DNA of 64,000 bases. Origin: Ariolimax columbianus. Lineage: Eukaryota > Mollusca > Gastropoda > Stylommatophora > Arionidae. A model generated the notes under the pieces. The model did no database searches and was not told the DNA's origin. It saw only the letters and a list, made by a program, of their open reading frames with translations. Where the stretch lies: assembly GCA_036924085.1 (NCBI GenBank), contig JAVGWX010000005.1, positions 73,380,547 through 73,444,546 on the forward strand, read 5' to 3'. This document shows positions 12,865 to 23,885 of the stretch, piece after piece (the stretch's first letter is position 1; every line of letters begins with the position of its first letter). A program made the position numbers and the translations under genes.

Positions 12865-13085
12865 TTTGCCGCTGAGCTGCGATATTGGCGTCTTTCGACC
12901 CAACACAGTCGGTTTCAGCTCGTTTGTCCGACTAGCTTTGTTTTTCTTCTTCGATCCTTATTCTCTCACCAATGAATGCAGCCTGTTTCTACGGTCGGCA
13001 TCTGGAATCGGAGTAGGGTCTTGAGCAGCAAGAGTTCGCTGACCCAGACGCAAACCGATTGCTGTCACATTGTCCACTGCGTCGT
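12865..13085 (-). repeat. SINE-like dispersed repeat, copy B
   Basis: Aligns along its length with 180-400: TTCGACCCAACACAGTCGGTTT, TTCTTCGATCCTTATTCTCTC, GCAGCCTGTTTC, GGAGTAGGGTCTTG, GTTCGCTGACCCAGACGC. Non-coding, moderately diverged. Confidence 0.6.
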
Positions 13086-14118
13086 CAGCTCCATGTGAAC
13101 CTTCGTTCCCGTGTAAGAAGTAAGAAAAGGTCTACTGCACTGTGGTAGTAAATGACGATTACAGAGAGTTGTGGTTGGAGCTAACAACCTCTTCATGTAA
13201 AACCCATTTCGTTACTGGGCAGATCGGCACGTGCAACCTGTTGAAGACTGATGTGTAGGACCGAGAGGTGAATTATCGCAGTCAAACTAAACTAGCGACA
13301 CAACTGATTCCGATTCTACAGACAACATCCTACTACTTGTAAAGCCCTATTCAGGGTTTAGTAGCGATAGATTGAGAACGAAAGCATAAGAAGAAGAACG
13401 ACGTACACATATAAGAATGGACATTGAGGCTGTGACTTCGACTAGGAGGTAGATATATGAGACCTGTTCAATGTGTGATATACTTCTCTGTCTTTCAATC
13501 CTAGCCTCAGAAGGTACTAACTGCTGTCTGTGGCATTATAGATAGTGAAAACGGAGTTCTCGTGCCATTAGGATCTTATGTAGATGTCATGTCCTGGTCA
13601 TGGTGGGGTTACGGTAATGCAAAATCTGGAATCGTTGTCTCAGTGAGACACTCGTATTCAGGACAAAGGCAATAGTTAGAGATGACATTTGTAAATTGAT
13701 CAGCTACCGAATCTTGGATGAAAACACTGCCAGCGATGAATCGGTGACGCACATCTTGATAATGTTTGAAATTATATACAAGTTCAACAGAGAGGGGCGC
13801 CAAAGATAGCAAAGCAAGAATTTGTTACAACCAGCAAGCTACCCGAACCATTGTATCTATAATATTCGTCATTTGTTGAGAGGTACTGCGTCTGTCCGGA
13901 ATGCGGTGGCGACAATTCTTAACAGAACGTAACAGAACAGATCTCCACAAAAACCACAAGGTAACGATCAGACACAGAACAGTGTAGGCTTCCTGTCAGC
14001 GGAGAGGTGTAGTGGCGTTCACCTTCTGTTACAGGGAGCCGCGATGAAATGAACATGAGATATGAATGGATTCTTATGTACTTGATTGAGATCATGTTGT
14101 TGGGAAAACTCTCTTCTT
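13086..14118. other. Unassigned spacer
   Basis: No gene or element recognised. The 67-aa minus frame at 13609-13812 has no recognisable motif. Confidence 0.45.
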
Positions 14119-14372
14119 CTTTAAACCATTGCTGAGGGGACCGGCATGCCTAGTGCTTAAGTGGCACGGCTCACAATCACAGTACCGGCCGTTACCCCAG
14201 GGAATCATACCCTTAGAAAATGCAGGAGGTAGCAGACCCTTACATAAAATGAATGCCGAAGTCGGATGCACTGGGACGTCAGGGGCAAAATGAAAACAGT
14301 GCAACGCATACCGCCTTGGAGAATAGAGAAATAAGGAGAACGCCCCAAACTAGTTTTGAAAAAAAAAATTAT
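14119..14372 (+). mobile_element. tRNA-derived SINE, internally deleted copy
   Basis: Same family as 57576-57837 in the opposite orientation. The A-box region reads ATGCCTAGTGCTTAAGTGGCAC. The B-box section is deleted (sequence jumps from CTCACAATC to ACAGTACCGGCCG). The body then continues through CCTTACATAAAATGAATGCC, GAAGTCGGATGCACTGGG, GTGCAACGCATACCGCCTTGG and GAGAATAGAGAAATAAGGAG, ending in an A-rich tail near 14360-14372. Without a B box it is unlikely to be transcribable by RNA polymerase III. Confidence 0.8.
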
Positions 14373-14442
14373 CCATTCCTGACGATGGTGATGGATTCGG
14401 TGATCATTACATCTGATTGACTTTATTTGTAAGAGTAGTAAC

Positions 14443-14518
14443 AGTCTATAAAGACGGCCTGTTGGAGGGATAGGTGTGATATGTTGAAGTCAACCAGTGA
14501 CCGCCTGTTGGACAGATA
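14443..14518. repeat. Short tandem repeat disrupted by mariner
   Basis: Two units of about 47-50 bp: GACGGCCTGTTGGAGGGATA then GGTGTGATATGTTGAAGTCAACC, and GACCGCCTGTTGGACAGATA. The second unit resumes at 15821 as TATGTGTGATATGTTGAAATC, on the other side of the mariner element, with TA as the shared target dinucleotide. Confidence 0.7.
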
Positions 14519-14585
14519 CAAGATGCTTGTTATAAGTCTTTACCCTGACCATGACGGAGTAGGATGAGAATGTTGACATTTGGCA
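14519..14585. repeat. Mariner left terminal inverted repeat
   Basis: Pairs with 15754-15820 in inverted orientation. Shared blocks are ATAAGTCTTTACC, GGAGTAGGA and ATTTGGCAC, with a few substitutions. Confidence 0.85.
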
Positions 14586-14619
14586 CTGTACTTATTCCTT
14601 CTTACTGTAGCCACCACCT

Positions 14620-15623
14620 GAATTTGTACATTTCTGCCATATCTGCGTGACCTTGAAAAGACCTTCAGAATAAAGTAACCTATGTTTCGAATAAACCAGT
14701 TATCACAAGCCAGCATGACATCTTCGTCACTGTCAAAATGATTTTCTTTCAGCTGTTTTCGGAATTGAAAAAAGTCTGATGTAGCTAAATCCGGAGAATA
14801 GTTGGGACTGGAAGAAGTTCAATATTCAAATCGTTGGCTGTTTGCAGCACAAGCCTTGCTTTATGTGAGGCCGCGTTGTTTTGAAGCTAAATCAGAATTT
14901 GAGTGCGCTCTATCCCTCATTTTCTGGTTCAAGTCTTTCTTAGTTTGGTAAGGAGATCTGCATAATATTGCCCATCAACCGCGTTGCCATGAGGCAGGTC
15001 ATCTTTCAATCTGACACCTTTGACGTCCCAACAAACAGTCAGCATTACTTCTCTTGCAGTGTTTTGTGCTCTTGGCTTGACATGTGTTGGTGAGACCGGG
15101 TTTTCCCAATGCATGCTGGATATGTTGGATTATGGGTCATAATGGCGAACCCAGGTCTCATCTACTGTCGCCATGGTCGGCGACATATTTTTTTACCGAC
15201 ACATTTTGAAGTACTGGCCACAGCAATCAATTCGTTTGTTTCTGTTCACATGTCAGCAGACGCGGGACCCAGCAGGCACACACTTTTCTCATGTTCATGT
15301 TGTGTAAAATTCTAAAAACTGTACTTTCATTCAGTTTTGCTGACCTAGATATCTTTGCAATTGTCATTTTTCCTCTCCTGGTCAATGATTTTCTTCACTC
15401 TTGCAGCATTTTCATCGTTGCACTCTGAGGGTGGTCTTCGTGATCCTGGAAGATCAGCAACATGGGAACAGCCACACTTAAACTGCCTACACCCGTTTTT
15501 TAAAGAAGCATACGAATGACATAATTTCTTTAATACTGGTTCCATCTCCATGTATATTTCTGTAGGTGTTTTTCCCTGCAACATGTAGAATGTTATCATA
15601 GTTCTGGCCTCCGATTTCTCCAT
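14620..15623 (-). pseudogene. Mariner transposase, decayed
   Basis: The minus-strand ATG at 15623 starts MEKSEARTMITFYMLQGKTP, the helix-turn-helix N-terminus typical of mariner/SETMAR-type transposases, followed by SRRPPSECNDENAARVKKII. In shifted frames one then sees STVFRILHNMNMRKVCACWV, the first catalytic aspartate block (VDETWVRHYDP), HGNAVDGQYYADLL, a QNNAASHKARLVL block where the second catalytic aspartate of the usual HDNA.PH motif is replaced, and finally YSPDLATSDFFQF with the third catalytic aspartate. Several frameshifts and stops separate these blocks, so no active protein can be made. Normal family length (~340 aa) fits the spacing. Confidence 0.85.
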
Positions 15624-15753
15624 TGTTCTGACAAACCGTTAGAGTAGCAAATCTGGTCAATAAGGTGTATTGCGCCATGCACCATACCGGGTAAACCCGC
15701 CGAGGAGGGTAATTCATACTTCTCAAGTCCAGTACAAATTGAATGAGCTATAA

Positions 15754-15820
15754 GTGCCAAATTTCAACTTTCTCCTCCTACTCCTTTATAGTTATGGTAA
15801 AGACTTATGACACGCCCTTG
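15754..15820. repeat. Mariner right terminal inverted repeat
   Basis: Inverted partner of 14519-14585; lies upstream of the transposase start and would contain the promoter side of the element. Confidence 0.85.
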
Positions 15821-16059
15821 TATGTGTGATATGTTGAAATCTACCAAAGAGCCGTTAGAATGAAAATACCGCATAAATCAATCCACAATTCATAGACTGC
15901 AGTCCTTCTTGAGGTCAGTATCAACACGTGTCGCCATTTGGTGAGCGAGACTGGACAGATATGGATACTTTCAGAGGGAAGTCTTTTATTACAAACACAA
16001 CAAAACAGAACGGAAACACACATACCGTAGCAATGTTTTTATCCCGTTACGTCTCGATA

Positions 16060-16275
16060 AATTGACAAATACCCTCACCTCCGATCTTTAACCCAGTGCC
16101 CTTAAATAGACAAATACTCACACCTCTCAGCTATCTGATCCTGAACCCAGTGCCCTTTAATAGACAAATACTCACACCTATCGGCTATCCGATCCTTAAC
16201 CAAGTGCCCTTTAATAGACAAATATCCACACCTCTCAGCTATCCAATCCTTAACCCAGTGCCCTTTAATATCATA
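16060..16275. repeat. 54-bp minisatellite, 4 copies
   Basis: Unit CCCTTTAATAGACAAATACT, CACACCTCTCAGCTATCC, GATCCTTAACCCAGTG. Period divisible by three gives open frames on both strands; neither is a gene. Confidence 0.93.
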
Positions 16276-16838
16276 TCTTGACATTCCTTGACGAGTACAG
16301 TGAGCCCTTTTCTTTCCTCCCCAATATAAAGTCCTCTGGCTCGCCGAGCAATGTCTGATCAGCCTTGAAACATTTTTTAGTTGTGCCCCGGTATTTTTGT
16401 TATTTCTGCACGTTTGCGAGTTATTATATATAGTTATCTGCAGACGGCGGTGACGGAGAAATCAATAACAAATAACTGGGATATTGCAATACAGGGTTTT
16501 TCACAGACCGATCATGAGTGGATAAGATTGGAGCATTATTCTTGGTCAAACTCAGTTATAGCTAAACATTGATCATGTCAGTGCATATTTAACACACAAT
16601 ATTTTATATTTATACTCTTTTATGTTATATATTTTTTAGCTACCGATATTAAAAAAAATTAATAACCAGCAGTGCGAAAGCCATAGAAGTAAATCCTTCA
16701 TATGTGTCCATAGCATAATTTACGTTAGAACAACGGAGAAGAGATTAAAGCGTTTACTGAACTTCAGATAGACGAGACCCAATGCTGTTTTAAAGCACAC
16801 GTTATCTTTACGCCCAGGTAACTGAGTGAAAAAAACAG
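16276..16838. other. Unassigned AT-rich spacer
   Basis: No supported feature. Confidence 0.4.
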
Positions 16839-17190
16839 TTTGAGTACGATGATGAAACACTTCTGTTTCTTGGTCTGGAAAAGACATTCGATAAAGCTCC
16901 ATGAAGCAGGATCTATGAAAGACCATCGATTGTTGTTTCTATGCACCCATCAGAAACTAAGTTAGAACACGGAACCAACAGTCAAATGATTTTAACACAA
17001 CCAGTAGAGTAAGACAATGCGACATTATATGGAGTTGTGGATGATGTCACCAAAGCCGGTAAGAAGGCTACTAAACGGTACTTAGTGGGGTACTGGTAGA
17101 TAAGACCAATATTTAAATATGTATAGCGAAGCTGGCATATTCTGATGATGTGGTTATGATTGCCCAAATCAGAGGTAATCTCCAGTAATA
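16839..17190 (+). pseudogene. LINE reverse transcriptase relic
   Basis: Two RT signatures are visible in the forward direction. Near 16855-16905 the frame reads FLGLEKTFDKAP, equivalent to the DLEKAFD.VP motif of non-LTR reverse transcriptases. Near 17127-17165 it reads LAYSDDVVMIAQ, equivalent to the catalytic YADDVV motif. Stops and deletions lie between them (normal spacing is larger). Clade cannot be assigned. Confidence 0.6.
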
Positions 17191-17765
17191 ATACTAATAA
17201 TGTTCGCATAGGCATCTCAGGCCGGTTGTGTAGAACGACCACTACCACGTCGAACTGCTGAATTATGTTCATGCGTACTGCGTCGATCGAAATCCCTACA
17301 AATGCTGTAGGTGGAGCCGAGTACTCCGCTGCCTCCATATGCGGGCAGCAAGGAGTGTATGTTGGACCAATGTTTGTGCGAGCCTTTCTTTATCCGTGTT
17401 TGACTCCCTGCTTTTTCGCGTTCCGCCACTGAATGCCTTGGATTGTGTCCATCTTCCGGTCAGGGTGACACTTCCTGTGCTGAGGATACGAAGTTGGGAG
17501 AGATATCGTGTAACCTCCGGTGGAGGAGAGTAGGAGGAAGACGATTTCAGTCTAAGTAGGAAGGTAATCGAGTAGTGATAACCTGGGCTGAATTCCGGGG
17601 TGCAGCCAAGTGGAACGTTGAACACCATTAATGACTGGTTTCCCTCGGCTTAACCCAAGCACAGCCGCAGCAAGATGTAGCAGAACAAACAGGAAAACAT
17701 TCAAATCTGGAAAGCTTTTCAGTAGAAGAGAGGGATGACCATTAGCAGTTGAAAATGAGGCTAGA
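17191..17765. other. Unassigned, longer minus-strand open frames
   Basis: A 110-codon minus frame (17296-17628) and overlapping frames in the region resemble no family I can name. Composition is slightly GC-richer than the surroundings. Possibly a decayed element, but I see no motif. Confidence 0.3.
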
Positions 17766-18020
17766 GATGCAGTACATCGAATGAGCTGACAGCAGCCAGC
17801 GGCTCATAGCTACAGCTCATCGAATGAGCTGACAGAAGCCAGCGGCTCATAGCTAAAGTACATCAAATGAGCTGACAGAAGCCAGCGGCTCATAGCTACA
17901 GTATATCGAATGAGCTAACAGAAGTCAGCGGCTCATAGCTACAGCTCATCGAATGAGCTGACAGCAGCCAGCGGCTCATAGCTACAGCTCATTGAATGAG
18001 CTGACATCAGCCAGTGCGGC
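17766..18020. repeat. 43-bp minisatellite with internal palindrome, ~6 copies
   Basis: Unit CAGCTCATCGAATGAGCTGA then CAGCAGCCAGCGGCTCATAGCTA. Each unit contains GCTCATcgAATGAGC-like inverted arms (AGCTCAT/ATGAGCT) that can form a hairpin. Confidence 0.93.
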
Positions 18021-18024
18021 TGAC

Positions 18025-18230
18025 TATTATTAGCAAAACCAGTGCACCTAGACCCTATTCCACCTCTAAGCCGCTCCATTGGAAACAGGCTGTGTTAGTG
18101 TAGTCTGGCTACGAGAATAGGTATCGAAATGGGAACCTTGTACCAAGGAAAAGAAAACCCAGCTAATATGGACGTATTAGGCTAAAGGGCACATATATTG
18201 CAGTCTCGTTGTAAACTACAACACGAAAAT
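18025..18230 (+). repeat. SINE-like dispersed repeat, copy C
   Basis: Reverse complement relative to copies at 180-400 and 12865-13085. Landmarks: AGACCCTATTCCACCTCTAAG, AACAGGCTGTGTTAGTGTAG, TATCGAAATGGGAA, and at the far end TTGCAGTCTCGTTGTAAACTACAACAC, which matches the reverse complement of the start of copy A. Confidence 0.55.
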
Positions 18231-18329
18231 CACAGCGTTTTTTTCAGGACTGAGAGATTTAAATAAAATGCATGATGATTTCCAGAGAGGAAAAGGCACA
18301 TCTTGTTATTTTTCAAAAAGACACCTGGA

Positions 18330-18880
18330 ACAGGAGACAAAGTTCGTATACCTTGGCGCAGTAATAGACCAGAAAAACAGTTTTAAAGGAGACTTGAAAA
18401 CTCAAAAAGCAAACCGTGGAATATGTGTGTTTGCTAAATAGCAAAACAATGAAATGGACAAGACAACTAAAATGGTCGTACTCTGCTCTAAGTGTGTACC
18501 AGTTTTGCTTTACGGATGTGAATCATGGACAACAAACACAACCTAGAAAACCTAGATGAAAGTCTACGAAATGAGATATATAAGAAAGGTTGTCAAAGTT
18601 CCACACAATACGCGATACAAGATCGCGATACCAAGATCTTGCAGACTCGAGTGTAGCAATTTCAACTTCGGTGGTTTGGCCACGTCTGTAGAATAATATA
18701 AGATCGGCTACGACGCCAGTTGCGGGAATCAAATAGCCAAAGCTGCAGACAGGCAGGACAACCCCAAGTCCTGTGGGATAACGATATGATACAATCTATG
18801 AAACCGAGGACTAGTCTGGAACCAAGCCAAGAGGAAGATAGCGGATAGAATAAGCCGGCCATCTTTCTGACGAACTCTGC
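18330..18880 (+). pseudogene. LINE RT thumb and C-terminal domain relic
   Basis: Forward frames show ETKFVYLGAVIDQKNSFKGD (the F.YLG.I.. thumb motif), then CSKCVPVLLYGCESWTTNT (the LLYGCE.W motif common to CR1/L2/RTE-like elements), then RWFGHVC, the W.GHV motif of the C-terminal domain. Stops and frame changes are frequent. The upstream RT core is absent. Confidence 0.7.
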
Positions 18881-20224
18881 CCCAAGGAATGGAGTATTAC
18901 ATCAAAGTAAGCCAGTACTATTCCCTTTTATTAACATTATACAAATCTGTTTATACAATTAAATACAATTAATAAAAGAAATCATAAACAGTTATCGTTA
19001 GGTGTATATATTGTGTCTTTCTGATTCTACTGTATATGAAATAGTTTGCAGCTAGGGCTTTCCTGGAACTTTATGATGATTTGAATGGTTCCCTAGGGAC
19101 AAAATGTTTGAGAACGGCTATTCGGAGCAATTAAATATTGTACTTTTGTTTTTGGGGACGAGTAGGCTCAGTAGTGTACTACATTGTTAAAAATACAATT
19201 CATGCTGTTGCTGTTTAGGAACCAGATGCATTCAGGCTCTCGCCCTTCCCTCATAATGCTGGTGTTTGAACGTCTTTGCTAGTTGATAGGCCCGGAGATC
19301 AGTAAAGCTGATTATTTGGAACAAAACATAACAGAAGAAAGATCTTTAAACGACATGTATGTGATACCGAAATACACATGTCAAAAACACATATTCTGGG
19401 CGTGATAAGAGGATAGAGAATAATAATTCATTTTTGTACAACGTCTGTGAGATAGTGTGTTTTTGAGATGAAACACCTGTTTAACAATTACATCACACCA
19501 GGTTCGAATCCCTCCATGTAGTTTGGCAGACACGGGTGTTTTTTTTAATCGGTGCGATAGCTCCTCCGCGTACGGAAGGTAATGGCAACCTACTAAACCG
19601 CTCAACTGACAGGAAACTTATAACGGTCAAATAGTTTGTCGGTAGCAAGAAGCGACGTTGCGTTCTTTAAATAAAATGATACTTACATTTACTTGAAGAA
19701 AGTCTAAGCTTTCCTGAGATATGAGATATAAATGGTCTCGGTAATTTGTAATTGTATTGTAATCAATCAAGCACTGTAAGTGTGTGATACCAGGTTGTCT
19801 TAACTCATTTCGAGCTTTTACCTTGGAATACCATGGACTTTACCCGGGCCATCTTCCTTTCTCAATGGTGGACGTCGAGTGGATTTTTAAAGCTGTAGAT
19901 GTACCAGAACGATGCTTTTGTGTCCATCTGGTGTCAAACCCATCTGTAGTTGCCAATATCGCGGTAACCATGAGTGGTGTTAACGTCTGCCCTCAGTTAT
20001 ATAGCACTTTACACAATTCAGAGCCTCTCTGTATCTGCTTTACCTAGGTTCCGGACATCGCAGTCATAAATCATGGCTAGAATAACCATGTGGTTAATGT
20101 GTAAGCCTTTGTCGATAATTTCTTATTTGCTGAAGCATGGGTTAAATACGGATGATGCAACGCAGTCCTGATCCTTCTTGATTCATTTTGTGGAGGTTCA
20201 TAAATTCATATTCTCAAGGCATAT
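18881..20224. other. Unassigned spacer
   Basis: No supported gene. A possible tRNA-related SINE head with a good B box (GGTTCGAATCC at about 19501-19511) is present, but the A box and body are not convincing. Confidence 0.4.
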
Positions 20225-21240
20225 AGTGATGTCTGGGATCTGGTTCTATGTGCATCAGTATACTAGGTTTGGGATCTGGTTCTATATGCATCAGTATACT
20301 AGGTATGTGATATGGTTCTATGTGCATCAGTATACTAGGTCTGGGATCTGGTTCTATATGCATCAGTATACTAGGTCTGTGATATGGTTCTATGTGCATC
20401 AGTATACTAGGTCTGGGATCTGGTTCTATATGCATCAGTATACTAGGTCTGGGATATGGTTCTATATGCATCAGTATACGAGGTCTGGGATATGGTTCTA
20501 TATGCATTAGTATACTAGGTCTGGGATCTGGTTCTATATGCATCAGTATCCTAGGTCTGGGATCTGGTTCTATATGCATCAGTATACTAGGTCTGGGATA
20601 TGGTTCTATATGCATCAGTATACTGGGTCTGTGATATGGTTCTATATGCATCAGTATACTAGGTCTGGGATCTGGTTCTATATGCATCAGTATACTAGGT
20701 TTGGGATCTGGTTCTATATGCATCAGTATACTAGCTCTGTGATATGGTTCTATGTGCATCAGTATACTAGGTCTGGGATCTGGTTCTATATGCCTCAGTA
20801 TACTAGGTCTGGGATATGGTTCTATATGCATCAGTCTACTAGGTCTGGGATCTGGTTCTATATGCATCAGTATACTAGGTCTGGGATCTGGTTCTATATG
20901 CATCAGTATACTAGGTATGGGATCTGGTTCTATATGCATCAGTATCCTAGGTCTCTGATCTGGTTCTAAATGCATCAGTATACTAGATCTTAGATATGGT
21001 TCTATATGCATCAGTCTACTAGGTCTGGGATCTGGTTCTATATGCATCAGTATGCTAGGTCTGGGATCTGGTTCTAAATGCATCAGTATGCTAGGTCTGG
21101 GATATGGTTCTAAATGCATCAGTATACTAGGTCTAGGATATGGTTCTATATGCATCAGTATACTAGGTCTGGGATCTGGTTCTATATGCATCAGTAAACT
21201 AGGTTTAGGATATGGTTCTATATGCATCAGTATTCGCAGT
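20225..21240. repeat. 36-bp minisatellite, ~28 copies
   Basis: Unit GGGATCTGGTTCTATATGCA then TCAGTATACTAGGTCT, with GGGATAT and GTGATAT variants. Because 36 is a multiple of three, a 337-codon frame is open on the minus strand (12-residue repeat LMHIEPDPRPSI) and several on the plus strand. No promoter, signal peptide or codon-bias argument supports a protein. Confidence 0.96.
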
Positions 21241-22164
21241 CTAAGCTTTTCGCAATGGAGGCGACCAGTTCCTCTTCTTGCTGTTTTGCCCTTCCTAAAC
21301 GTAGGCCAGATAACAATTTACAGCTGGGTAGACTGGGGCGTCTAACAACATGGGTGATATTCTGGTCTCTTTGTTTTACATAATATTGCACCCGTTGCCG
21401 CTTACTAGGAAGAAAGGAACGGAGCAAGTGTACATCCAGGGATATCGTAAAAGGCGACTACACAGATATGTGCATGTGTCTAGCAACCCATCGTGTAAAA
21501 CAAGCTGTTACAGAAACCTCCATTGCAAAAAGACGCACCATGCTTTAACGACGTTTTTTTTTCTAAACTAGGCCAACTGTAGCAGTGCTCCTATGTTCAG
21601 GCTGGAATGGAGAAAGGTAAAGTGGACAAGACGAAAAATAAGATACGGATTGGACAATAACTGCAATATAATATATTGGCGACATCCATTTGTAATCTAA
21701 TGCTAGCGCTTTGCGTTACATGATGAGGTTGCTAGCCTAGGGCACAATCATCAATCTCACGTCATTGTACCGTAAGCTGGTGGCACAGTTCACCTCCTTT
21801 CCCAATTTCCAGGTAGTGTAATCTTGTTGTATTAGCAATATTTTTTATTCCATTTGGTGTCACACTAAAATGGAGGAATTACAATACTCTCTCCCTCATT
21901 TCGTTGTGCTGTACAAATCATTTTCTTCCATTCGTTGTACTGTAAACTGGTAGTATTTACAATCTGCTTTTCTCTTTCTAATAGAATGACGGGGCATTAA
22001 TTGTGGTTAGTGTAAATGCGAATCATGTCCCTTTGCTGTGAGATTCAAGACCTGTAATCAATGGACAACTCCCGGTGCTGATTGTAAAAGCGCCAATTAA
22101 GTAATGTTCTGCTCACAAAATGGATTACAGAATATTCACAGTTTCTTGCGTCTGATATTTTCTG
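21241..22164. other. Unassigned spacer
   Basis: No gene recognised. Two loosely similar strings (TTGTACCGTAAGCTGGTGGCA near 21767 and TTGTACTGTAAACTGGTAGTA near 21936) suggest an old short repeat. Confidence 0.4.
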
Positions 22165-22262
22165 AGGGATGAAACTCAACAAGCTCGGGACTACTTGTAA
22201 CTATGGCTTTCTTAAGGTAGTAAAATGCCTCGTCATCTAATTAGTGACGTCCATGGAGGGTC
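22165..22262 (+). rRNA. 28S rRNA fragment containing the R2 target region
   Basis: About 90 bp match the highly conserved 28S core. Seen here: GATGAAACTCAACAAGCTCG, then TAACTATGGCTTTCTTAAGG, then TAGTAAAATGCCTCGTCATC and TAATTAGTGACG. In the 28S gene these correspond to the segment around GTAACTATGACTCTCTTAAGG, the target site used by R2 retrotransposons. A few substitutions and a small deletion show it is a pseudogene fragment. No other rDNA flanks it here. Confidence 0.85.
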
Positions 22263-23664
22263 AATACCTATCCGCAAATAAGTGCTCAAAGCGTCAATCA
22301 ATGCCCATGCTCGAACCTCGGTCTTGCTCGGAAACACGTGAACTCAAAATGTATTTTTTTTTCAAGAAGAAAAAAGAAGTTCACATCTCCCCACGACGTC
22401 TAACGACAAATGTGAACTGAAAATAGAGATAGTCAAAACTATGTACCGTTTTCTTTCTTCCTACATTTTCCGGGATCCTTGAAGATAAACTTTCAGAGTC
22501 CTGGACCGTGCGTAAGTAGGGTCGTTGACATATACCCCCGGCATGCATTGTTCTCATCTATTCGTTTGAATAACAACAAGAACGACTCAAAAGTTTAGCC
22601 TCCCTAGAGAAATACTCATATTTATACAGCTTCACTGAGATTGTTCTAAGGGTTGAGAATTTAACTTTTATCCCCTTTGTAATATCACCACCACATTACT
22701 GTTAGTCTTCAAATAATATACAAACGTATTATAATGACCCAGACACGAACTTTTAGTAGAGCGCTGTGAAACATTTCTTGAATTGGTTAGTTAACGTCCC
22801 CCATTTCTTATGCGTACACGATCATTTTTGCACCATAACTTTAAACAATTGAATTACCAACAAGAAGAAAAACTGAAGAGCTCTGAAAAGGCTGGTACGG
22901 TCGAAGTAACATTCTTTCTTGTTTTGTTTAACCGAAATAACCTTACCTGAAAAACTGACGGACAAAATTGAAACATAAAGTTTACATTCTCAAAGAATAT
23001 TTCGTCCAGGTAGTTGTTGATTTGTTGTCAATTTTAGCACCAGATAATAGCAAATGTGTCAAACCAGTTGATGATACTCAGCCGGGAATCAGTTGCCATA
23101 TTGGTCAATTAGTTATTAAATTCCAGAAATTTGTAAACTTTTATAACTTATTCCCATTTTTTTACCCCGTTTTGACAATTGCCGCTTTATTTTTAATTTT
23201 TTTAAATGTTTGCAACTGTTGTAAACAACTAAGGTTTTCTTTTCGGTACTTTATAAAACAGTCAACATTTTTCTTTTTAATGTCTTTCATTTTTAAAAAT
23301 GTAAAACAATATAATATAGAAGTATTTCCACATGTATAGATGTTTCTAAAACCAAAAGAAGTATTCAAGCCAAGGTTGACATATTGGCACGTTAAATGCC
23401 AAGTTTAAGAGCTCAGGCATTATTTTTAAGGCATTAGCGTACAGTTGTTCAGGTGGCATTTTTGTAAAGATAACATATTCTAATTTTTGTTAACGCATGT
23501 TAGCTATTTTATGTTTAAGACAATAACAAATAAAATAATTCACAAGGTAATATACATTATTTTCTCTGCTATTTAAAAACTTGCTGAATCTTTTTGTAAT
23601 GTAATTCTTAGTGTGACTTTCTTTTTAGCGCGCACTGATTAGAATTAAGCATTTTCCTTTGACG
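22263..23664. other. Unassigned AT-rich spacer with an unsupported 123-aa ORF
   Basis: The plus frame 22968-23339 encodes a cysteine- and phenylalanine-rich sequence with one hydrophobic stretch, but resembles no family I know and has no supporting signal. Otherwise nothing recognised. Confidence 0.3.
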
Positions 23665-23885
23665 TGATTATCTGATAAAAATATTTTGATGTCAGGATAT
23701 TTATCAATGAATCCGATTGTCTAATAACTCAAATGATCAACATGTTTTGATATCAGGAAATTTATTAATGAACCCGATTGTCAAACAGTTGAAATGATGA
23801 AAACGTTTTGATATCGGAATATTTATCAATGAGCCCGATTGTCTAACAGTTGAAATGATCAGTGTTTTGATATCAGGATATGATT
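23665..23885. repeat. ~62-bp tandem repeat, 3.5 copies
   Basis: Units GTTTTGATATCAGGATATTTAT, CAATGAACCCGATTGTC, TAACAGTTGAAATGATC repeated with substitutions. Confidence 0.85.

Larger units (their letters stand above)
14519..15820 (-). mobile_element. Mariner-family DNA transposon, complete with TIRs
   Basis: 1,302 bp flanked by TA at 14517-14518 and 15821-15822. The left terminus begins CAAGATGCTTGTTATAAGTC and the right end, reverse complemented, begins CAAGGGCGTGTCATAAGTC. The inverted repeats extend 67 bp (14519-14585 and 15754-15820), both ending in TTTGGCAC. Between them lies one decayed transposase gene on the minus strand. The outer structure is complete, so the element could in principle be moved by a related transposase, but its own gene is dead. 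Confidence 0.88.

Noticed and set aside
19440..19620. Possible tRNA or tRNA-derived SINE (GGTTCGAATCC)
   Set aside because: B box is good but no convincing A box, acceptor stem or family match was found.
20214..21227. 337-aa ORF on the minus strand
   Set aside because: It is a direct translation of a 36-bp tandem repeat; open frames exist on both strands of the array.
22968..23339. 123-aa ORF with one hydrophobic stretch
   Set aside because: No family resemblance, promoter or splice context; AT-rich region where such ORFs arise by chance.
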